Assembly (NCBI GenBank): GCA_965284315.1
Contig: OZ260072.1
Coordinates: forward strand, 1,612,001-1,676,000
DNA from: PCRC01 sp017848435
Lineage (GTDB): Bacteria > Pseudomonadota > Gammaproteobacteria > Burkholderiales > Burkholderiaceae_C
Length of the DNA: 64,000 bases
Reading direction: 5' to 3'
Shown here: one piece after another, positions 26,101 to 35,186 of the stretch
Position numbering within the stretch: the first letter of the stretch is position 1
Layout of the letters: the number at the start of each line of letters is the position of its first letter
Program-made: the position numbers and the translations under genes
Notes under the pieces: generated by a model
Seen by the model: the letters and a program-made list of their open reading frames with translations, nothing else
What the model was told of the DNA's origin: nothing
The model's database searches: none

Positions 26101-27159
26101 TCAATGTCCGATCGACCTGGCGTCGCCGGGGACTCGTGACGCGCTGAAGTCGGCGTGCGCTGCGTCGATGCCGGCGAGCGCGTCGGCCACAGTGGCCACA
26201 GCGTCGTCCAGGCCCGCCGACTGAAAGAGTCGTTGCGCCTCCCGATACAGCGCACGCGCCTTCGCGGTGTTGCCCGGGTTGCCCAGCTCGGGGTGCTCGG
26301 GGTCGTCCGGCAGGTTGAGCAGGGCATTGGCCTTGTTGGCCGCGGTGTTGGCGTACTCCACCGGCATGTCGCGCGGGTTGCGCACCTTCAGCGCCTCGTC
26401 GTAGGCCTGCACCGCGCGCAGCAGGTTGGCCACGGGATGGCTGCTCGGCGCGTACTGCAGCGCGTTGCCGAGGTTGTTCTGCGTCATCGCGTACTCGCTG
26501 GGGTGGTCCACCAGCGTCACGATGCCGAGCACCTCCTCGAACGACTGCACGGCGAGCGCCTCGCGCATGCGCGCACGTTCGTCTGTGGCCGGGATCGAGA
26601 GGTAGGCGATCGCCAGGTTGTTGTGCAGGATCGAGAACTCGCGCGGCCACGCTTGCTTGGTGAACACGCGCAGGGCACGGTGGTAATGCGTGATCGCCTC
26701 CTGGATCGTGGCCCGGTGAGCAGCGCAAAGCGTCTGCGTCACCAAGCCCAGGTTCATGTCGAGTTCGGCCACCTCTTCGGCCAGCCCGTGGGTGGCTAGG
26801 TCGGCGCGAGCGGCCTCGAAACAATCGCGCGCCGATTCGAGTGCGGCGGTACCGCCATCGGGCAGGGTCTGGTATGCGGTGCCTTGGCGGGCGCGAATGC
26901 GGGCGGACAGCAGCGCGAAGCTGGGTGGAACCAGCGCCAGTGCCCGCTCGTACAGCGCCACCGCGTCGTGCAACTGGCGTGGCGAGCGCGGCTTGATCTG
27001 CAGGCCGCGAGCGATCTCCATCAGCATCTCGGCCCGTTCCTCGGGCGCGGCGTCACCATCCTCGGCCAGGGCCAGCGCCGATTGCACCTCGGCGTCGGCC
27101 ACCGTGAAGTGTTCTCGACCATTCGGCCTGCCCAACTCGGGTCCCGTGCTTGTCTCCAT
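26101..27159 (-). CDS. TPR-repeat protein, first gene of the hup accessory operon
   Basis: A 352-residue helical protein with several degenerate tetratricopeptide units (DAVALYERALALVPP, EAITHYHRALRVFTKQAWP, LHNNLAIAYLSIP, NNLGNALQY, RAVQAYDEALKV, ANKANALLNLP). It has no signal peptide or membrane segment. It opens the long - strand operon of hydrogenase accessory and maturation genes. TPR proteins occur in other group 2a clusters; partner binding is the usual role. Confidence 0.82.
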   Translation of the reverse strand: METSTGPELGRPNGREHFTVADAEVQSALALAEDGDAAPEERAEMLMEIARGLQIKPRSPRQLHDAVALYERALALVPPSFALLSARIRARQGTAYQTLPDGGTAALESARDCFEAARADLATHGLAEEVAELDMNLGLVTQTLCAAHRATIQEAITHYHRALRVFTKQAWPREFSILHNNLAIAYLSIPATDERARMREALAVQSFEEVLGIVTLVDHPSEYAMTQNNLGNALQYAPSSHPVANLLRAVQAYDEALKVRNPRDMPVEYANTAANKANALLNLPDDPEHPELGNPGNTAKARALYREAQRLFQSAGLDDAVATVADALAGIDAAHADFSASRVPGDARSIGH

Positions 27160-27250
27160 CTTTGTCCTTGTTGGGCCGTGGGGCCTGTGGCGGGGATCTC
27201 ATGCGAACTGCCCCCAGAATATCGGCGATCGGCTCAAGAACGTCTATAAG

Positions 27251-27268
27251 GTTTTCACCAATGAAAAC
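27251..27268. promoter_or_regulatory. Perfect inverted repeat upstream of the hup accessory operon
   Basis: GTTTTCA-CCAA-TGAAAAC, a 7-bp perfect dyad with a 4-base spacer, lies ~90 bp upstream of the TPR gene start in an AT-rich patch. It could be an operator for a dimeric regulator. The surrounding 27160-27506 interval (about 350 bp between the TPR gene and an IS630 fragment) shows no gene. Confidence 0.4.
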
Positions 27269-27506
27269 TATGTTTGCTATAGGGCCGGCTGACTCGGTTG
27301 TTGGCGTATCGCATTGTGAGTAGTACTGTGATTGGCGGTTATCGTCCATAGGAACGCATCGCGCCGGGTGGGCTTACGGTACTACTCGCAACCTACGCCT
27401 TGATCGGACGCCATCGCCAGAGTTTGTTGCTTCACCTTCGCCTGCCTGTCTTGGATCCCTTGCGACACGCAAGCCTGCGACATCAATTAACTTGTTCAGC
27501 ATTGCC

Positions 27507-28457
27507 TTAGTGTCCTGTCCCGCTAATACGTAAGCAAAGTCGATGCAACTTTTCAAGAATTGAATCTGCGGTTGCGGTCCATCTGAACGGTTGGCTGTGG
27601 GCATTGTGGTGCGTGACGAACTGATCGATGCGCTGCACGAGTTGCTTCACACTGGTGAATGAGCCGCGCCGGATGGCTTTGTCGGTGATCAGGGCAAAGA
27701 AGCGTTCGACAGGATTCAGCCAGGAGCTGTAAGTGGGAATGAAGTGCATGTGCCAGCGCGGCCTACTGGCACGCCACGCCTTGACCTTGGGGTGACTGTG
27801 CGTGGCGTAGTTGTCCACGATGCAATGAACATCCAACTCGGCGGGAGCGGCCTTGTCGATCTTGCGCAGGAACACCAGGAATTCCTGATGTCGATGTCGG
27901 GGCTTGCAACTCGCCAGCACAGCGCCGTTGAGCACGTTGAGTGCCGCAAACAGTGTGGTCGTACCGTGGCGCTTGTAGTCGTGCGTAATGCCCTCGACGT
28001 AGCCAAATCCCATGGGCAGCATCGGCTGCGTGCGCTCCAGAGCCTGGCACTGGCTCTTCTCGTCTACGCACAGCACCAGCGCGTTCTCCGGTGGGCTCAA
28101 GTACAGACCCACCACGTCGCGCAACTTCTCCACGAAGAACGAGTCGTTGGAGAGCTTGAAGCCTTCGCTGCGATGGGGCTGCAGACCAAAGAGCTGGAAG
28201 TAGCGCTGCACGCTGCTCTTGGAGATGCCTGTCTCGGCGGCCACCGAACGCACGCTCCAGTGCGTCGCTCCGTCGGCCGGCTTGGTGTGCAGCGTCGTCT
28301 TGATCAGGCTGGCCATGCGCTCGTCGTCGATGCTGCGAGGCGGGCCGGGCCGCACGTCGTCGTAAAGACCGGCAAGGCGGCGCTCAATGAATCGGGTGCG
28401 CCACTTGCCCACCGTAGCCTTGTTCAGGTCCAGGCGTGCAGCAATCAAATTGTTGGC
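27507..28457 (-). pseudogene. IS630-family transposase, N-terminus missing
   Basis: About 315 codons cover most of an IS630 transposase: the second half of the helix-turn-helix (ARLDLNKATVGKWRTRF), the DDE core (LVLCVDEKSQCQALERTQP; VHCIVDNYATHSHPKV; TYSSWLNPVERFF) and the C-terminus. The catalytic residues appear present. The first ~50 residues are missing: the frame GEANNLIAARLD joins abruptly to a different IS fragment at about 28457. No intact inverted ends were found. Confidence 0.82.
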
Positions 28458-28797
28458 CTCACCCGGGGCGGGGCTTGCGCAGACGAAACCCCAATTGGGT
28501 AAAGATACGCTGACATTGACGTACCCCGACCGTGACTTTGTAGCGCTCCTTCAGGTGTAGGGACAGCAGCTTGCCATCCCACAAATGCCAAGGGTGCCCG
28601 AAGTCCGAGGCGTTGCGCCGCGGGTCACGCCCGAGAGAGTTCCATTGCTAGGCATCCAGGCAGGCGGTCTTCCGCTGCGTTGGCCATCGCGCATTCCTTC
28701 AAGGCCAGACTGCTCAAAGCGCTTGATCCAGCGTTGAACGGTACGTCGGTCTTCTCCACAGAGATCGGCAATTTTTTGGCAGCTCTGACCACTGGTA
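28458..28797 (-). pseudogene. Decayed IS630-type winged-helix (Orf1) fragment
   Basis: Translated on the - strand in two frames, this reads QKIADLCGEDRRTVQRWIKR, then, after a frame change, SDFGHPWHLWDGKLLSLHLK and VTVGVRQCQRIFTQLGFRLR. That is the N-terminal winged-helix half of an IS630-type transposase from a different element than the one downstream. It has a frameshift and a stop where it meets the neighbouring IS630 piece, so it is dead. Confidence 0.65.
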
Positions 28798-28844
28798 AAG
28801 AGCAGCGTTATTTATGTCGCTATGTCTATGTTTAGAATAAGACT

Positions 28845-29030
28845 AACTACGGCAACCAGGTCTGCGGCATCACGGTCAGTCCCGGTGAGGCAACGCACAC
28901 CATCAACTTCCAAGGCGACTTGTTTCACTTCTGCTGCGACGGCTGCAAGCTCGAATTCGAGCGCAACCCCGCCAAGTACGCCGCTATCCAGGCAGAGCGC
29001 AAACCCGCTGCGGTACAGGCGGCCTCATGA
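28845..29030 (+). pseudogene. YHS-domain protein, 5' end lost
   Basis: The last 62 codons of a metal-binding YHS-type protein: QVCGITVSPGEATHTINF and then FHFCCDGCKLEFERNPAKYA. There is no start codon; the frame enters from the IS debris on its left. Its stop overlaps the MocA-like start (ATGA), so the two once formed an operon that an IS event beheaded. Confidence 0.7.
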
Positions 29031-29640
29031 ACAGCAACCCCGCGAAGATGCGTTTTTCCGCCGTGGTGCAGGCAGCCGGTCTGTCGTCGCGGATGGCAGG
29101 CCCGCACAAGATGATGCTGCTGGTCGGCGCGCAACCAGCCATCCGGCGCAGCGAGCAAGCGGTACTGGACTCGGGGGTGCAGGAAGTGGTGGTCGTCGCC
29201 GGCTACCAGGGGCGCGACGTGATGAACGCGCTGATCGAGCTGCCGGTCACCCTGCGCCCCAACATCCGTTATGAAGACGGTCAGATGAGTTCGGTGGCGG
29301 TCGGCGTCGCCGAGTTGGCGATGGCCACCGACGCCATCATGGTCTGCGTTGGTGACATGGTGCTGATCACGCCGCAAGACTACCGCGACCTGATGGCCGT
29401 TTATGAGGAGCACTCCGAGTTCTCCATCGTCACGCCGCGCTACCAGGGCGAGCGCGGCAACCGATCCTTTTCGCCGCTTCTTGTGCGCCCGATGTGGCGG
29501 CCGGGCGCAAGCTGATTGAGGACAACCCCGACGAGATATATTTCCACGATTTGGCGCACGACCGCTACTCGGCGGACATGTACACGCCCGAAGACTATGC
29601 GCGCGTGCTGGCGCAGCTGGGGCTGACGCAGGGCCTGCCT
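29027..29640 (+). pseudogene. MocA-like molybdenum cofactor nucleotidyltransferase, frameshifted
   Basis: The first frame (from 29027) encodes the nucleotide-binding start VVQAAGLSSRMAGPHKMMLL and runs to GERGN. There the reading shifts by one base near 29463 and continues in the next frame as ILFAASCAPDVAAGRKLIED, then YTPEDYARVLAQLG. Restoring one base would give a ~200-residue MocA/CoxI-type protein, which attaches CMP to molybdopterin for enzymes such as xanthine or CO dehydrogenase. No such enzyme is in this window. A sequencing error is possible, but the headless gene upstream and decay downstream favour a true pseudogene. Confidence 0.7.
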
Positions 29641-30327
29641 CATGAATGCCCCGGCCCTGGCATCAGGCCCGTGCCATTTGAGCAGGCGCCCGGCCGGTGG
29701 AGCGTATCCGTGATCAGCATAGCCCTGTGCGCGGCCAGCCGCACCCCGGCGGCTTCCACGCTGCTGGGCGTGGCGGGCTTGTTGCTGCTGCGGGCCTGGG
29801 GCTGGCTTATGGCTTATGGCGACGGCGGGCGGCAGTTAGCATGAAGCCGCCTGGGAGGGTGCACGGTTCTGTCCATCCTGGGCGGCTACGCCGCGCTCGG
29901 CTGGCTGCGCCGGTCCAGCATGGGCATGACCTCGCCGCAAAGCATGCTGCTGCTGGGCGCGGCGGGCATGGTGGCCGGTCTGTGGTTTGACGCGCAAGCC
30001 GGAGGATTTGCCACCCTGGCCGCGTTGTGTCTGAGCGGCCCACGCGACTTTATGGATACTTTGGCGCTGCACTGGCGGCAACTGCCGCAGATGCACCTAG
30101 GCATGGCCGCTGGCGGGCTGGTCAAGGTCCCTATGCTGCGCTGCTTGCGCCAAGGTTGCCGGAGCCAGTTCTGCGTGCGACTCGCGCAGAACCTGGCCTG
30201 TTCGGGCTGGATGGCGGCCGACATGGCGGCGGGCGCTCTGGCCTTCATGCATCTGGCCGCCTGGCTTGAAGCCAGCGGAAATGCCGAGATGCCGGGCGGC
30301 ATCTCGGCGGCATTGTGGTCAGCGTGA
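29641..30327 (+). other. Degenerate stretch with membrane-protein-like coding remnants
   Basis: No intact gene is clear. The frame of the MocA tail stays open to a TGA at 29842 (hydrophobic words STLLGVAGLLLLRAWGWLMA) and then opens again as SILGGYAALGWLRR. That continues into a 135-codon frame (29920-30327: SPQSMLLLGAAGMVAGLWFD; MHLGMAAGGLVKVPMLRCLR). It looks like one or two small membrane-protein genes broken by a stop. I cannot name the family. Confidence 0.35.
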
Positions 30328-30356
30328 CGATTTACCGGATCTGGACCAGAACCCGG

Positions 30357-33191
30357 TCAACCGGTATTCCTCAGCCCGGCCGCGATTCCGTTGATCGTGA
30401 TGTGAATGCCGCGCCGCACTTTTTCATCGACGCTGCCCGCGCGGTAGCGCCGCACCAGTTCCACCTGCAAGTGGTGCAGCGGGTCGATGTAGGCGAAGCG
30501 GTGCCGGATGGAGCGCTCCAGCGCTGGGTTGCCGGCGAGCCGCTGCGCGTCGCCGGTGATCTGTTGTAGCGCATCGACGGTGCGCCGCCACTCGGCCTCA
30601 ATGGCGCTGAAGATGCGTTTGCGCAGACGCGCGTCGTCCACCAGTTCGGCGTAGCGCGAGGCCAGCGCCAGATCGCTCTTGGTCAGCACCATGTCCATGT
30701 TGGACAGCAGGGTGTTGAAAAAAGGCCACTGGCGGTTCATTTTTTGCAGAAGCGCCAGCCCCTGGGCCGCAGGCCGCGCCGGGTTGTCATCGAGGAACTG
30801 TCGCACCGCCGTGCCAAAGCCATACCAGCCCGGCAAGGCCACGCGGCATTGGCCCCAACTGAAGCTCCACGGAATCGCGCGCAGGTCTTCGATCTGCTGC
30901 GTGGCTTTGCGCGACGCCGGGCGCGAGCCGATGTTGAGCTCGGCGATCTCGCGCACTGGCGTACAGGCGAAGAAGTAGTCGGCGAAGCCGGGCGTGCCAT
31001 AGACCAGCTCGCGGTAAGCCGCCATGCTGGCGCCCGACAGTATCTCGGCGGCCTGCAAAAAGGCTTTGGGCACGGCCTTGCCCGGCGGCAGCAGCGTCGC
31101 TTCCAGCGTGGCCGCCGCCAGGGCTTCCAGGTTGCGCCGGCCGATCTCGGGGTTGGCGTATTTTGACGCGATCACCTCGCCCTGCTCGGTCAGGCGGATC
31201 TGGCCGCGCACGGTGCCCGGCGGCTGCGCCAGAATGGCCTGGTAGCTGGGGCCCCCGCCGCGCCCCACCGTGCCGCCACGGCCATGGAACATACGCAATC
31301 GGATGGCGGCGGGCGGCACGCCCGCGTCGGCCAGACCACGCTCGCCCAACTCATCAAACAGCCGCGCCAGCGCGATCCCGGTGCGGTACAGCTCCCAGTT
31401 GCTGGTGAAGATGCCGCCGTCCTTGTTGCTGTCGCTGTAACCCAGCATCACGTCCTGCTCGGCGCCGGATCGCTGCACCAGAGCGGCGATGCCGGGCAAG
31501 GCGTAGAAGGCTCGCATGATGGGGTCGGCCTGGCGCAGGTCGGCTATGGTCTCGAACAGCGGCACCACGATCAGGTCGGCCTGCGCGCCGCCGTCCAGCG
31601 TACCGGTCAGCAGGCCCGCCTCCTTTTGCAGTAGCAGCACTTCCAGCAAGTCGCTGACTGCTTCGGTGTGGCTGATGATGTAATGGCGTATCGCCTGCGC
31701 GCCAAAGCGCTCGCGCGCATGGCGGGCGGTTTCGAAAATCTCCAGTTCGTGCAGGGTGCGCGCCGAATACGCCGCGCCCAACACGCGCAGCGAGCGCGCG
31801 TCGCACAGCAGCTTCATCAGCAAATCGCGCCGCTGCGCCTCAGGCAGCTTGCGGTAGTCAGGCTCAATGCGCGCAACAGCCAGCAGCTCGGCCACCACGG
31901 CTTCATGTTGATCGGAGCTTTGCCGCAAGTCCAGTGTGGCTAGGTGAAAACCGAACACCCGCACCGCGCGAATGAGGGGATGCAGGCGTTGCCGCGCCAG
32001 CGCCGCGCCGTGGTGTTGCAACAGTGATTGTTCGATGATGCACAGGTCGTCCAGAAACGCCTCGGCGCGCGGGTAGGGGTTGCTCGGCGGCAAAACGTGG
32101 CGCGCCGCGTCGCTGCCGGTGAAGTCTTTCAGCGTTGCAGCCAGCCGCGCATACATCCAGGCCAGCGCGCGCCGGTAGGGTTCGTCGGCCCGGTGCTCGC
32201 CGTGATCAGGCGAGCTTTCCGCCAGCGCGCGCATCCCGGGCGTCACCTGAATCAGCACGGAAGACACCGACAGCTCACTGCCCAGCCAGTGCACCTCGGT
32301 CAGGTAGTGACGCAGCGCCACCTCGGACTGGCGGCGCAGCGCATAGTCCAGCGTCTGCGCGCTGACGTTCGGATTGCCGTCGCGGTCGCCGCCGGTCCAG
32401 TGGCCCATGCGCAGAAAACTCGCCACGGGCTGGCCGTCCAGCGCGCGCTCCAGGTCGGCATACAGCCGGGGAATCTCGCGCAGAAACGTCAGCTCGTAGT
32501 AACACAGCGCGTTTTCGATCTCATCGGCCACCGTGAGCTTGCTGTAGCGCAGCAGCCGGGTCTGCCAGAGCTGGGCCACTCGCGCACGAATCTGCGCTTC
32601 GGTGGCGGCGTATTCACGCGGCGCCAGCGCATCCCTGGGCAGCGCCTGCGCGCGAATCGCGTCGCGCTCGGCCAGCAGGGCGGCGATGTCACGCTCGGCG
32701 TCCAGGATGCTGCGGCGCTGCACTTCGGTGGGATGCGCGGTCAACACCGGCGACACGTGGCTGTCAGCCAGCGTGCGCGACACCGCCTCGGCGCCGATGC
32801 CCGCGCGGCGCAAGCGCGCTAGCGCCGCATCGATGCCGCCGGGCTGCACATCGCCCGCGCGCTTGTGCGCCAGCCGGCGACGGATATGGTGCTGGTCTTC
32901 GGCCAGATTGGCCAGGTGGCTGAAAAAGGTGAAGGCGCGAATCACGCTGACCGCCCGGTCGCTGGGCAGCGACTTGAGCAGCGACTTCAGCGCGCGGTCG
33001 GCCGCGTGGTCGGCGTCGCGCCGGAACGCCACCGACAGCTTGCGGATGCGCTCGATCAGCTCGAACGCATCAACCCCCTCCTGCTCGCGGATCACGTCGC
33101 CAAGTATGCGTCCGAGCAGGCGCATGTCGTCGAATAGCGGCTGCTCGTGGTTATTGGCTGCGCGCAGCGGTTTCCGGGGTGAAGGCTCCAT
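30357..33191 (-). CDS. ppc: Phosphoenolpyruvate carboxylase
   Basis: A 944-residue enzyme of full family length that carboxylates PEP to oxaloacetate to refill the TCA cycle. Conserved sites include the catalytic His in VLTAHPTEVQRRSIL, the GYSDSNKDGGIFTSNWELY region, the glycine/arginine loop FHGRGGTVGRGGGPSY and the C-terminal GIAAGLRNTG. It appears monocistronic, surrounded by decayed DNA. In an autotroph it channels fixed carbon from the CBB cycle, via PEP, into biosynthesis. Confidence 0.96.
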   Translation of the reverse strand: MEPSPRKPLRAANNHEQPLFDDMRLLGRILGDVIREQEGVDAFELIERIRKLSVAFRRDADHAADRALKSLLKSLPSDRAVSVIRAFTFFSHLANLAEDQHHIRRRLAHKRAGDVQPGGIDAALARLRRAGIGAEAVSRTLADSHVSPVLTAHPTEVQRRSILDAERDIAALLAERDAIRAQALPRDALAPREYAATEAQIRARVAQLWQTRLLRYSKLTVADEIENALCYYELTFLREIPRLYADLERALDGQPVASFLRMGHWTGGDRDGNPNVSAQTLDYALRRQSEVALRHYLTEVHWLGSELSVSSVLIQVTPGMRALAESSPDHGEHRADEPYRRALAWMYARLAATLKDFTGSDAARHVLPPSNPYPRAEAFLDDLCIIEQSLLQHHGAALARQRLHPLIRAVRVFGFHLATLDLRQSSDQHEAVVAELLAVARIEPDYRKLPEAQRRDLLMKLLCDARSLRVLGAAYSARTLHELEIFETARHARERFGAQAIRHYIISHTEAVSDLLEVLLLQKEAGLLTGTLDGGAQADLIVVPLFETIADLRQADPIMRAFYALPGIAALVQRSGAEQDVMLGYSDSNKDGGIFTSNWELYRTGIALARLFDELGERGLADAGVPPAAIRLRMFHGRGGTVGRGGGPSYQAILAQPPGTVRGQIRLTEQGEVIASKYANPEIGRRNLEALAAATLEATLLPPGKAVPKAFLQAAEILSGASMAAYRELVYGTPGFADYFFACTPVREIAELNIGSRPASRKATQQIEDLRAIPWSFSWGQCRVALPGWYGFGTAVRQFLDDNPARPAAQGLALLQKMNRQWPFFNTLLSNMDMVLTKSDLALASRYAELVDDARLRKRIFSAIEAEWRRTVDALQQITGDAQRLAGNPALERSIRHRFAYIDPLHHLQVELVRRYRAGSVDEKVRRGIHITINGIAAGLRNTG

Positions 33192-33540
33192 GCGTCCTGG
33201 TAGAAAACCGGCTGCGCTATCCGGGGGACAGCGTCAGGGTTTCGTGGCGATGCTATTATCGCACGTCAAGCGAATGAAGCAATGCTCGCAGGCTTACACA
33301 GGCAGGTAGCGCCCCAGCAAACGCCTGTTCCACCAGCGTGATGGCGATCCACAAAGTCGCCAGCACAAACCAAAAATGCGCTGTACGCCGCCAACAGCAA
33401 AGCCCTGAACAACCAGGCGCTCAGCGCTTGCGGGTCCAGCGGCCATTGAATACGGCGGAACCGCAGGCCACGGCAACGAGAATTGGGATTTGCTTAAATA
33501 CAAGCGTATCGGTCAGGCGGCCAGTTTTTCCAGCAATTCG

Positions 33541-33549
33541 GTTTCGATC
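33541..33549. repeat. Target-site duplication, left copy, of the IS4 element
   Basis: GTTTCGATC lies immediately left of the IS4-family element; the identical 9 bases follow the right end at 34846-34854. Length fits IS4-type transposition. Confidence 0.85.
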
Positions 33550-34845
33550 CACTACTGTCCGGAGATTTCTCCGAAGAGCGGTATTTGGTGGTCTGAGTGG
33601 TCGATGTGTTCATCGTCGTGGAGGTGAGCGAGCAGCGTATGGAGCGGGGTGATCTCAAACAACGTCAAGCTTAACGTTTGTAGAACGGTGTGCATGGAAG
33701 CCGTGCTGGCCAGACGCTTCTTGATGATCGCCACCAGGACGTAAGTACAAATGGCGCTCCATATCTGCGTCTTCACCGCATTGACCGATGTACCCACAAA
33801 GGCTTTGATGCGCAGATGCTGCTTGATCCATTTGAAGAACAACTCCACCTGCCAGCGGCTCTTGTACAGCGCGGCGATCTGGGTGGCTTGCAACTCAAAA
33901 TGATTGGTCAGCAGGGTGATGTGGCGTGCTTGTTGCGCATCAAAGAACTCGACCCTGCGCAGCACCACCGGGTAAGTGGTTTGGGTGGTGTGGCCGCTCA
34001 GTACGATGTGCTCATCGCGCAGAACACCCAAGGCCGGATTGGCTGGCCCAGTGGCCACCACCCGGTAATGCAGCCGGTATTTGGAGCGGATCACAAAGAA
34101 CGCTCCGGCGTGCGTGAAACGCAGCAGCCGTGCGAAGTGCACATAGCCCCGGTCCATCACATAAAAGCTGCCCGCCTCCAGTGGCAGGTGGTCCAGAAAG
34201 CTGGCATCTCCGGTGCGTGCACCCGTGATGCGGATGAATGCTGGAATGTTGCCACGCAGATCCATAAGCGTATGCAGCTTGATGCCCGCGCGGCCTTTGG
34301 TCGCAGGTGCCCATGGAAACAGACCCAGACACAGATCAATGGTGCTGGCATCGATGGCGTAGACCGTCTGGGCCAATTCCACGGCCAGGCTGTCGTGCGC
34401 ATACAGGCTACGGGCCACGCCTATCAGGTGCAGCGCAAAGTCCTCAAAGATACGGCAGTCACGCCGCTCGTTGGCATCGGCCAGCGTCGAGCGGGCAATG
34501 TTGCCGCGAAAGCCCGCGTGGTAAAGCTTGGCGCGCTGGCTGTGCAGGCAAGTGGTGATGTCGCGCAAACACCATGCACAGCAGCTGGTCCCAGTGCGAG
34601 AAAGTAAGTGTGGGGTAGCGCCCGGCGTAGCGGGCCACGCATTGGGCGAATACCGCCTTGGGAAGGTGTTCGCTCAACTGAGCAAAAACGAGTTTGCCAC
34701 TGCGCATCCCAGCACCTCGAAAATGGGGTGCAGTTTGCTGCCTGACTCAGATGCAGTTCAAATAGATTTGCCCCAGAACCACTTAAAAACCTATTTGAAA
34801 CAACAACTTAGCAACTAACTGAGAACCTATCTCCGGACAGTAGTG
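33550..34845 (-). mobile_element. IS4-family insertion sequence, bounded by a 9-bp duplication
   Basis: A 1.3-kb element with inverted ends CACTACTGTCCGGAGAT, flanked by the direct repeat GTTTCGATC. Its single transposase gene is broken, so it cannot move by itself. It inserted into the glnD remnant. The clean duplication shows that both flanks are original, unlike those of the IS66 element. Confidence 0.88.
33552..34707 (-). pseudogene. IS4-family transposase with an internal deletion
   Basis: The N-terminal frame (34707 down to about 34568) reads MRSGKLVFAQLSEHLPKAVF, later HWDQLLCMVFA. The rest (34568 down to 33552) begins RDITTCLHSQRAKLYHAGFR in another frame and carries the DDE core, with words YAIDASTIDLCLGLFPWAP, FYVMDRGYVHF and LYKSRWQVELFFKWIKQHLR. 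Against intact relatives about seven codons (the QLTYRES-type stretch) and the frame are lost at the join. The stop lies inside the left inverted end. Confidence 0.82.
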
Positions 34846-34854
34846 GTTTCGATC
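34846..34854. repeat. Target-site duplication, right copy, of the IS4 element
   Basis: GTTTCGATC, identical to 33541-33549. Confidence 0.85.
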
Positions 34855-35186
34855 TCGATCTGCTTGCGGTTTTGTTGCAGTACCGGCCCTTCGATCAGAA
34901 AGGTGTCTTCAACCCGTTACCACAACGTGGTGACCTTGGCCAGCTTCAGGTTGATGCGGTGCCGCGCCAGCACCCGCGCAATCGAAAAGAGCAAGCCGAC
35001 ACGCTGAGCCGTGTTCTGCCCAGAGTTGCCCACCACGCAATGAGGCGCGCAGTCGGAAATTGCCAATACGAGGACGACTGCTTCAACGCCTGCGCGCGGG
35101 CTTGCCGCCGGTTTTTTGTTGCTACGGCAAAGAGACTTTGCGGCAAGGTGATTCTGAAAACCAGATATGCAGCGATCGCTGCGTTC

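Larger units (their letters stand above)
33513..35040 (-). pseudogene. glnD: C-terminal remnant of glnD (PII uridylyltransferase), split by an IS4 element
   Basis: If the IS4 insertion (33550-34845) and one target copy are removed, the - strand reads RVGLLFSIARVLARHRINLK, LAKVTTLW, a stop, RVEDTFLIEGPVLQQNRKQI and EIETELLEKLAA. This is the last ACT domain and tail of GlnD, the nitrogen-sensing uridylyltransferase. A nonsense codon interrupts it, and everything upstream of about 35040 is missing. A functional glnD must be elsewhere if the cell has one. The stretch 33192-33512 beyond its end holds only a degenerate hydrophobic frame. Confidence 0.75.

Noticed and set aside
33294..33503. 69-codon - strand frame downstream of the glnD tail as a gene
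   Set aside because: Hydrophobic words are spread over different frames and the start is inside the spacer; it looks like a decayed membrane-protein gene that I could not identify.
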